NCBI RefSeq assembly: GCF_022352215.1
Contig: NZ_JAKRWF010000001.1
Location: 1,302,001 to 1,366,000, forward strand
Source: Flavihumibacter cheonanensis
Lineage (GTDB): Bacteria; Bacteroidota; Bacteroidia; Chitinophagales; Chitinophagaceae
Length of the DNA: 64,000 nt
Direction of reading: 5' to 3'
The notes beneath the pieces are model-generated. The model had not been told where the DNA came from. It saw only the letters and a program-made list of their open reading frames with translations, and ran no database searches. Below, one piece after another: positions 34,887-40,972 of the stretch (its first letter is position 1; every line of letters begins with the position of its first letter). The translations under genes and the position numbers were made by a program.

Positions 34887-37252
34887 GAAATCTCCTACTT
34901 GCATGCCTGGGTTTATTGTCAGGTTCGGCAATGGCTCAGAACCTTCAAAACAACCCCGGCTCCAATCACGGGAACAAATTCGAGCAGTTGGGCACCATCC
35001 TGCCAACACCGAATGAGTACCGTACCGCCAGTGGTGCACCTGGTCCAAAGTACTGGCAACAGCGTGCAGATTATGACATTAAATGTGAACTGGATGAAGA
35101 AAAACTCCGGTTAACGGGTAGTGAAACTATTACCTATTACAACAACTCTCCGGATGTATTGTCCTATCTCTGGTTTCAGCTGGACGAGAACGAGCACAGC
35201 TCTGAAAACAATGCCAACTACCAGGATGCGAGCAGCATGGGCAAACAGGCTGTTGACATGCAACTGGACCGTATGGTACCTGAAAAAAATGACAATGGTG
35301 TCAATATCCTGAAACTGACCGATGCATTGGGTAAACCAATGAAGTATACTGTTAATAAAACCATGATGCGTGTTGATCTGGCTACGCCCCTGAAGCCTGG
35401 CCAAAAGATCATAATGAAAATTGACTGGAATTACAAGATCACCGATCGCATGAAAGAAGGCGGCAGAGGTGGTTATGAATTTTTCCCCGAGGATGGTAAC
35501 CATCTTTTCACCATCACTCAGTGGTATCCCCGCTTGTGTGTATACAGTGATTTCCAGGGCTGGCAGAACCACCAGTTTACGGGTCGCGGTGAATTTGCCC
35601 TCACATTTGGCAATTTCAAAGTACAAATGACTGTTCCCGCTGACCATGTTGTGGGCTCAACCGGCGAATGTCTGAACTATGCTCAGGTATTGACCCCTAC
35701 TCAAATGGCTCGCTACCAGAAAGCGCAAACGGCTAAAGATGTAGTTGAAATCGTGACACTGGAGGAAGCTAAAAAAGCGGAGAAGGCAAAAAGCAAGGCC
35801 AAAAAAACATGGATTTATAAGGCAGATAACGTTCGTGATTTCGCCTGGACCTCCAGTCGCAAGTTTGTATGGGACGCCATGCCTGCCATGGTTGAAGGCA
35901 AAAAAGTAATGTGTATGAGCTTTTACGGAAAAGAGGCATATGGATTGTATCGCCCTTATTCTACTAAAGCGGTTGCACATACTATTAAATCCTACAGCAA
36001 ATTCTCTATCCCCTACCCTTATCCGGTTGCTCAAAGTGTAGAAGCTTCCAACGGTATGGAATACCCGATGATCTGTTTCAACTATGGACGTACGGCTCCT
36101 GATGGAACCTATAGCGAGGGTACCAAATATGGTATGCTGGGTGTAATCATTCATGAAGTAGGACATAACTTCTTCCCGATGATTGTAAACAGTGATGAGC
36201 GTCAGTGGAGCTGGATGGATGAAGGCCTGAATACTTTTGTAGAATACCTGACAGAAGAATTGTGGGATAATAAGTTTCCGAGTCGTCGTGGTCCGGCTGT
36301 AGGCATTGTGGATTACATGAAGCTGCCCAAAGATCAGTTGGAGCCAATTATGACCAACAGTGAAAACATCATCCAGTTTGGTCCGAATGCGTATTCCAAG
36401 CCAGCAACCGGATTGAATATTCTGCGTGAAACCATCATGGGCAGAGAGTTGTTTGATTTTGCTTTTAAAGAGTATTCACGTCGCTGGGCGTTTAAGCATC
36501 CGACACCTGCGGACCTGTTCCGTACCATGGAAGATGCAAGTGGTGAAGACCTCGATTGGTTCTGGAGAGGCTGGTTCTACAGCACGGATGCAACTGATAT
36601 TGCAATTGATACGGTTAAATACCTAACACCTGAGTTTGCTGATCTGCCAGCACAGGCAAGCGGCACCCGTAAGATTAAACTGGCCAAACCCCAGGTGAAT
36701 GAATTTGAGGATATCTCCAAGATTCGCAACCGGGAAGACAAGAGCATCGTATTTGAAACCGATCGCGATACCACCTTGCGTGATTTCTACTGGAGATATG
36801 CACGCGGACTGGAGCCTTATGATACTACTTCTTACGAAGTACCGAGCAATGTAAATGTAGAGAAAGCTGATGCTGCGCTGCAGGAAAAGTATGGAAGTAA
36901 ACACATTTATGAGGTTGCATTTGCCAACAAAGGCGGACTGGTAATGCCCATCATCGTTGAGTTTACCTATGAAGATGGTACCAAGGAAGTGGATCGCATT
37001 CCTGCCCAGATCTGGAGGAAGAATGAGAACAAAGTAACCAAGGTTTATGTGAAGGACAAGAAAGTAAAATCCATCCAGCTGGATCCGATGAAGGAAACTG
37101 CTGACATCAACGAAGGCAACAACAGCTGGGGTACGATCGCAGCTCCAAGCAAGTTCCAGTTGTACAAGTTCAAGCAGGCTGCACGCGGACAAAGCACTGG
37201 TATTACGCCAATGCAGAAAGCGATGGAGAAGAAAGAGAAGAAGGGATTTTAA
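34883..37252 (+). CDS. M1-family zinc metallopeptidase, exported
   Basis: 789 residues with a signal peptide (LLLACLGLLSGSAMAQ). An N-terminal beta sandwich (YDIKCELDEEKLRLTGSETI) precedes the catalytic domain. Zinc site HEVGH (His424, Glu425, His428) plus the third ligand Glu447 in WMDEGLNTFVEYL gives the exact HExxH-18-E spacing. The usual exopeptidase GAMEN is replaced by NGMEYPMICF. The C-terminal ~170 residues are beta-rich and end in a basic tail. It lies in one transcript with HupE/UreJ. Likely a periplasmic aminopeptidase. A terminator lies 80 bp downstream. Confidence 0.93.
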   Translation: MRNLLLACLGLLSGSAMAQNLQNNPGSNHGNKFEQLGTILPTPNEYRTASGAPGPKYWQQRADYDIKCELDEEKLRLTGSETITYYNNSPDVLSYLWFQLDENEHSSENNANYQDASSMGKQAVDMQLDRMVPEKNDNGVNILKLTDALGKPMKYTVNKTMMRVDLATPLKPGQKIIMKIDWNYKITDRMKEGGRGGYEFFPEDGNHLFTITQWYPRLCVYSDFQGWQNHQFTGRGEFALTFGNFKVQMTVPADHVVGSTGECLNYAQVLTPTQMARYQKAQTAKDVVEIVTLEEAKKAEKAKSKAKKTWIYKADNVRDFAWTSSRKFVWDAMPAMVEGKKVMCMSFYGKEAYGLYRPYSTKAVAHTIKSYSKFSIPYPYPVAQSVEASNGMEYPMICFNYGRTAPDGTYSEGTKYGMLGVIIHEVGHNFFPMIVNSDERQWSWMDEGLNTFVEYLTEELWDNKFPSRRGPAVGIVDYMKLPKDQLEPIMTNSENIIQFGPNAYSKPATGLNILRETIMGRELFDFAFKEYSRRWAFKHPTPADLFRTMEDASGEDLDWFWRGWFYSTDATDIAIDTVKYLTPEFADLPAQASGTRKIKLAKPQVNEFEDISKIRNREDKSIVFETDRDTTLRDFYWRYARGLEPYDTTSYEVPSNVNVEKADAALQEKYGSKHIYEVAFANKGGLVMPIIVEFTYEDGTKEVDRIPAQIWRKNENKVTKVYVKDKKVKSIQLDPMKETADINEGNNSWGTIAAPSKFQLYKFKQAARGQSTGITPMQKAMEKKEKKGF

Positions 37253-37313
37253 GTGAAATGTGAGACGTCAGAAGCATGGAAGATGGAAGAATGGAAGATG
37301 GAGAATGGAAGAC
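37253..37313. repeat. Composite repeat: GTGAGAC heptamers joined to GGAAGAT array
   Basis: Directly after the M1 stop, GTGAAAT, GTGAGAC and GTCAGAA run in 7-bp register (37253-37273). CATGGAAGATGGAAGAATGG-like units then run to 37313. The same composite, inverted, lies at 50083-50171. Confidence 0.7.
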
Positions 37314-37331
37314 GTGATCACCCAAAAATAG

Positions 37332-37369
37332 AAAAGTGGGTACCAGAAGTTTGGTACCCACTTTTTTTG
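37332..37369 (+). terminator. Strong intrinsic terminator of the HupE-M1 transcript
   Basis: AAAAGTGGGTACC (37332-37344) and GGTACCCACTTTT (37353-37365) are perfectly complementary around an 8-nt loop and run into seven T. The A-run on the left side would let it work in both directions. Confidence 0.93.
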
Positions 37370-37433
37370 GTAATAGGCTGAGTCTATTCGTTAATTTTAG
37401 AATATAATTCTCCACCCGAATAAACAAACAGAC

Positions 37434-37598
37434 ATGAATAGAAAAATGGTTTTTATAACACTTTCAGACAGTGGCATTGAGACGATAAAATCAAATCCAG
37501 AATTGCCAAAAAAGGAGATGGAATTTGTCAATCAAAGTTTACCCTACTTTCCATACATGGCAAATATTGTTTACCATAATTTGAACAAACAGTTTTAA
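37434..37598 (+). CDS. Possible small protein, 54 residues
   Basis: ATG 37434 to TAA 37598 encodes 54 residues beginning MNRKMVFITLSDSGIETI and ending NIVYHNLNKQF. It has an ordinary amino-acid mix, no signal peptide and no membrane helix. TAATTTTAG at about 37392 is a weak -7-like sequence. It lies between a strong terminator and a tandem-repeat array, so it could be an independent small gene or a gene remnant. No family recognised and codon use cannot be judged at this length. Confidence 0.35.
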   Translation: MNRKMVFITLSDSGIETIKSNPELPKKEMEFVNQSLPYFPYMANIVYHNLNKQF

Positions 37599-37630
37599 GC
37601 CTTGGCAACCATGTTTCTTTTGGTGGCGGC

Positions 37631-37777
37631 TGAGCCAATCAGCCTGATATATGAGCCAATTGTGGGTATTTATGAGCCAATTATGTTAGGTTGTGAGCCA
37701 ATTATGGTGATTTTGGGGCTGGTTTAAGGGTAATTTGAGCCAATTCGAGCTTTTCATGAACCAATTCGGTGTGGCTC
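37631..37777 (+). repeat. 21-bp-period array with conserved core TGAGCCAATT
   Basis: Core copies start at 37631, 37652, 37673, 37694, 37736 and 37757, and a decayed copy (ggggctggtt) sits at 37715. All seven positions are exactly 21 bp apart. The 11 bp between cores vary. On the minus strand one frame reads repeating NWLxxxx heptapeptides but has a stop in one unit, so it is not an intact gene. Confidence 0.85.
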
Positions 37778-37877
37778 CTGAAACAGAAACGAAAACCCGC
37801 AATTGCAGTACCAGCGTGCATTAAAAGGCAAAACAAGCGCTTGGTCAGCTTTCTGTCAAGATCAATTTTTTTGTTTC

Positions 37878-37917
37878 ATCCTACGTCATCCTACGCCATC
37901 CTACGTCTTCCTACGTT
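37878..37917 (+). repeat. 10-bp tandem repeat ATCCTACGTC, four units
   Basis: ATCCTACGTC, ATCCTACGCC, ATCCTACGTC and TTCCTACGTT follow one another without gaps. Not in a recognised gene; the rest of 37599-38140 contains only this and the 21-bp array. Confidence 0.8.
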
Positions 37918-38140
37918 ATTCAATTGACCCACCTATAACCCAAAACCGTCCCAGAAGCGTTACTCCTATACTCTTTTCTACATTCACCCTTTATTTTCCA
38001 ATCATTCGACCATTTTTCTACAACCAGTCAGTCAAATTCAACCACATGTGCACTACTGTTTCACCATTCCGGAAGCACTAGTGAACCGTCAGTGAACTGC
38101 TATGCACCGACTAAAGGATACTTCCAGACATCTGAATTGG

Positions 38141-38276
38141 GCCTTTCTTTCCTCTATTGTCCTTTCTTCCCCTCCTCCTTTTTCCCCTCCTCCTTTCCTC
38201 CTTTCTTCCCTTCCTCCTTTCCCCCATCTTCCCTTCCTCCCTTCCTCCTTTCCTCCATTTTCCCCGCCATCCTTCC
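38141..38276. repeat. Pyrimidine-rich low-complexity array, mostly CCTCCTTT octamers
   Basis: Units such as CCTCCTTT, CTTCCCTT and CCTCCATT repeat with a mainly 8-bp period. The array overlaps the 3' end of the ribbon-helix-helix gene (minus strand) and encodes its Lys/Glu/Gly tail. Confidence 0.8.
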
Positions 38277-38411
38277 CGCGGCCCGGAGCTGCTGGTGAAT
38301 TATCCATTCCAGCTGCCCGTTCACACTGCGGAATTCATCTGCGGCCCATTTCTCCAGGAGTTTATACACATCGGCATCCAGGCGTAGTATGAAATTCTTT
38401 TTATCTGCCAC
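38154..38411 (-). CDS. Ribbon-helix-helix (Arc-type) DNA-binding protein with repeat-encoded tail
   Basis: 85 residues starting at GTG 38411. Residues 4-46 fit the Arc-family short beta strand plus two helices (KKNFILRLDADVYKLLEKWA, FRSVNGQLEWIIHQQLRAAG), a dimeric DNA-binding fold. Relatives normally end near AAGR. Here 38 further residues (48-85) are nearly all Lys, Glu, Gly and Arg and are encoded by the octamer array at 38141-38276, so the tail is probably a repeat invasion. It is the second gene after SPFH (19-bp gap), a pairing seen widely. May autoregulate the operon or act as an accessory factor; unproven. Confidence 0.82.
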   Translation of the reverse strand: MADKKNFILRLDADVYKLLEKWAADEFRSVNGQLEWIIHQQLRAAGRMAGKMEERRKGGREDGGKEEGKKGGKEEGKKEEGKKGQ

Positions 38412-38430
38412 AATGGTTTATTTCATTGAA

Positions 38431-39294
38431 TTATTGATACAGTGTTCCGGTATTTAAGATGGGCGTTGCGGCCTTTTCTGCGCACAATACTACCATCAGA
38501 TTGCTGACCATAGCAGCCTTTTTCTCTTCATCCAGGTGTACGATCTCCTTTTTGGACAACTGCTCCAGTGCGAGTTCCACCATTCCCACAGCTCCTTCCA
38601 CAATTTTGGTACGAGCCGCCACAATTGCGGTGGCCTGCTGACGCTGCAACATGGCACCGGCTATCTCCTGCGCATAAGCAAGGTGGCTGATACGCGCCTC
38701 AATAATCTGAATTCCTGCAGGTGCCAATCGATCTGATAATTCTTTCTCCAACAACTCGTTCACTTTTTCACCACCACCTCTCAGGGTAATAGATGCATTT
38801 TCATCTTCAAACTGATCATAAGGGAAACTGGTGGCCAGGTGACGAATCGCCGCCTCACTTTGCACTTTTACATACTGCTCGTAATCCTCCACCTCAAAAG
38901 CAGCTTTATAGGTATCAGCAACCCGCCAAACAATTACAGCCGCAATTTCAATAGGGTTACCCATACTGTCATTCACTTTCAGACGAGAACTCTCCAGGTT
39001 CTCGGCCCTTAAAGAAATCTTCTGTTTGGTGTAGAGGGGATTTACAAACAACAAGCCATTCTCCTTAGCAGTACCTACATATTTACCAAAAAACGTCAAC
39101 ACCCTGGAATGATTGGGAGAAATCACAATCAGTCCCGCCGAGAGGAAAATCCCCGATAGCGATAAAATCACTCCACCTGTAATCATCCAGCCATTCCCAT
39201 GGCTATTCGCGAACAGGGCAATACTTACTGCTAATAATACCAGCGTAAGAATTAAGGTTAAATAACCTGACATCGGTTTAATGATCTTTTCCAT
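38431..39294 (-). CDS. SPFH/band-7 domain membrane protein
   Basis: 287 residues. Two membrane helices lie at ~9-30 and ~38-58. The SPFH domain follows at ~60-235 (GLIVISPNHSRVLTFFGKYVG, RVADTYKAAFEVEDYEQYVK, AAIRHLATSFPYDQFE, ISHLAYAQEIAGAMLQRQQA). A short helical region (ARTKIVEGAVGMVELALEQL) ends the protein. SPFH proteins oligomerise in lipid microdomains and often regulate proteases or envelope stress. Immediate partner is the ribbon-helix-helix gene downstream. A candidate promoter/operator lies at 39302-39326. Confidence 0.9.
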   Translation of the reverse strand: MEKIIKPMSGYLTLILTLVLLAVSIALFANSHGNGWMITGGVILSLSGIFLSAGLIVISPNHSRVLTFFGKYVGTAKENGLLFVNPLYTKQKISLRAENLESSRLKVNDSMGNPIEIAAVIVWRVADTYKAAFEVEDYEQYVKVQSEAAIRHLATSFPYDQFEDENASITLRGGGEKVNELLEKELSDRLAPAGIQIIEARISHLAYAQEIAGAMLQRQQATAIVAARTKIVEGAVGMVELALEQLSKKEIVHLDEEKKAAMVSNLMVVLCAEKAATPILNTGTLYQ

Positions 39295-39301
39295 ATTGTT
39301 A

Positions 39302-39326
39302 TGATATTATAGTGATATCAAATTTA
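39302..39326 (-). promoter_or_regulatory. -7 box with overlapping inverted repeat upstream of SPFH-RHH operon
   Basis: Minus-strand TAAATTTG (plus CAAATTTA at 39319-39326) lies 24 nt before the ATG. TGATAT (39302-39307) and ATATCA (39315-39320) form an inverted repeat covering the predicted start of transcription. It is a reasonable operator for the ribbon-helix-helix protein encoded in the same operon; that link is inference. Confidence 0.45.
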
Positions 39327-39421
39327 AATCATAATACACATCTTTCAAAATTTCTTTATCATTTATTTGTGAACCAGATCAGGTATTTTTCAGTTAATTT
39401 TTTCAACCTATTGTTGAGTTT

Positions 39422-40270
39422 ATGCGGATTTCTTATTGGTTTCGTTCCCTGATGGTATTAGTTCTGCTCTTCGCCCAGTTTTCCCTAATGGCCGGGAAAG
39501 TGGATACCCTGAGTTTGTATAGTCCGGCTATGAAAAAGGACATGAAATTCATAGTAGTCCAGCCGGTTACCAAAGCACCCGAAAAGGGATTCCCGGTTTT
39601 GTACCTCTTGCACGGCATGGGTGGAAGCTATAATTTATGGATCACCAAAGTGCCGGAGTTGCAGGCTGCTGCTGACCGTTTTAACTGCCTGATTGTTTGT
39701 CCGGATGGTGGACGAACCACCCTCTATTTCAACAATCCGCTGGATAGTTCCTACCGGTTTGAATCACACTTTATCAAGGAACTCATCCCCTATATTGATA
39801 AAAATTACCCCACAGCCAATGACCGACGGTTTCGGGCAGTAGCCGGACTCAGTATGGGAGGGTTTGGTGCCTTGTTTATGGCATCCCATTATCCGGAATT
39901 GTTCGCGGCTGCAGGCAGTATGAGTGGAGCATTAATGGTGGATCCCATCGCCAAATCAATCATTGCCAGGGCGGGAGATAAATCAGTAGATACCAGTTGT
40001 TGTCAAATCAATTGGAATAAATTAAAGGAATTCAATGCCGGTGATACCACCTTAAAGGAAACGGTTGCCTTAACGCTGGAATGTGGAACAGATGATTATC
40101 TGCTGATGGCAAACCGGTCTGCCCGCAAACGGCTGGCAGAAATGGAAATCGCGCATGATTATACCGAACGCCCGGGCAGGCATAACTGGGAGTATTGGCA
40201 GAATGCGATCGATTATCAACTCCTCTTCTTCAGAAAACGTTGGGATAAGCTTACACAACAGGATCAATAA
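39422..40270 (+). CDS. Exported alpha/beta-hydrolase esterase
   Basis: 282 residues with a signal peptide (SLMVLVLLFAQFSLMAG). Esterase-D-like fold: FPVLYLLHGMGGSYNLWITK, then CPDGGRTTLYFNNPLDSSYRFE, the nucleophile elbow GLSMGGFGA, and the catalytic His in RPGRHNWEYWQNAIDYQLLFF. Such enzymes act on feruloyl or acetyl esters or S-formylglutathione; export favours a polysaccharide-ester role. No operon partner. The 3' end overlaps the convergent MORN-type gene by 7 bp. Confidence 0.9.
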   Translation: MRISYWFRSLMVLVLLFAQFSLMAGKVDTLSLYSPAMKKDMKFIVVQPVTKAPEKGFPVLYLLHGMGGSYNLWITKVPELQAAADRFNCLIVCPDGGRTTLYFNNPLDSSYRFESHFIKELIPYIDKNYPTANDRRFRAVAGLSMGGFGALFMASHYPELFAAAGSMSGALMVDPIAKSIIARAGDKSVDTSCCQINWNKLKEFNAGDTTLKETVALTLECGTDDYLLMANRSARKRLAEMEIAHDYTERPGRHNWEYWQNAIDYQLLFFRKRWDKLTQQDQ

Positions 40271-40929
40271 CCAACAGATCCGTCTCTTACTCTAACCTTT
40301 TTCTTGCCAGCATTTTTCTTCTCAAATTCCAGTACTTCCTTTGGCTTTGGAACTTTTTTTGCTCCCATAGAAAGCGTATCTGTACCAAGAGTTGAAGGAT
40401 TGTTGTTTTTCTCGATCTTACCTAAGGTATAGGTCTCGGTTTTGACAATCAGTCCGCTTGCCGGATCAAAATAATTCCAGGTTCCGTGTTTTACGGAGGC
40501 CCCTTCATTTTTTACAATTACCTGTTTGAAATTGCCGGGTAAGAGAACATCTTCCACATCAATTGTATCGTATACTTTATCCGGATTGAAAGCTCTCCAG
40601 GATTCTTCCCGGAATACATTTCCGGCATTGTTAAAGTACTGCGCCTTCCCATCTAGGAAGCCCCAGCGATAATTTTCAATCGCCATCAGATCACCCATCA
40701 GGCTGTATTTGCGCCACATGCCTTCTTTGCGATCATCTACATATTCCCCTTCTTCTTCAAACCCTCTTTCTCCCCGAATGGTTTCATACCGATGTACCCA
40801 GGGCCCCTGTTTTCTGCCCTGGAGGTCCACTTTGTTCAGGGTATCACCCTTCACACCAATGATATAATCCTTCCACTGGGCTGCAGCAGGTAAGGAAATC
40901 AGCAGGGATATGATCAAAATCCAACGCAT
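40264..40929 (-). CDS. Exported MORN/YwqK-type repeat protein
   Basis: 221 residues with a signal peptide (WILIISLLISLPAAAQ). It contains MORN-like repeats of the G-x-x-x-x-Y type (GPWVHRYETIRGERGFEEEG, GMWRKYSLMGDLMAIENY, GKAQYFNNAGNVFREESW, HGTWNYFDPASGLIVKTETY). The C-terminus is Lys-rich (KKNAGKKKVRVRDG). Similar proteins are often labelled as YwqK antitoxins, but no toxin gene is adjacent and this one is exported. Likely periplasmic or outer-membrane associated; function unknown. Divergent from the VPS10 gene (43 bp). Confidence 0.78.
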   Translation of the reverse strand: MRWILIISLLISLPAAAQWKDYIIGVKGDTLNKVDLQGRKQGPWVHRYETIRGERGFEEEGEYVDDRKEGMWRKYSLMGDLMAIENYRWGFLDGKAQYFNNAGNVFREESWRAFNPDKVYDTIDVEDVLLPGNFKQVIVKNEGASVKHGTWNYFDPASGLIVKTETYTLGKIEKNNNPSTLGTDTLSMGAKKVPKPKEVLEFEKKNAGKKKVRVRDGSVGY

Positions 40930-40972
40930 TGTTGTTATGTTTGATTTTAACTAAAACGCAAACTCGACTGCC

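Noticed and set aside
37631-37777. CRISPR-like array (10-bp cores with variable 11-bp spacers)
   Set aside because: Repeat and spacer are far too short, there is no cas gene, and the spacers partly resemble each other.
38092-38392. Plus-strand Pro/Ser/Phe-rich frames over the CCTCCTTT array
   Set aside because: Low-complexity antisense of the ribbon-helix-helix gene; the minus frame has a family match and an operon partner.
40264-40929. Toxin-antitoxin system suggested by YwqK-type repeats
   Set aside because: The protein has an export signal and no adjacent toxin gene; neighbours are an esterase and a VPS10 propeller.
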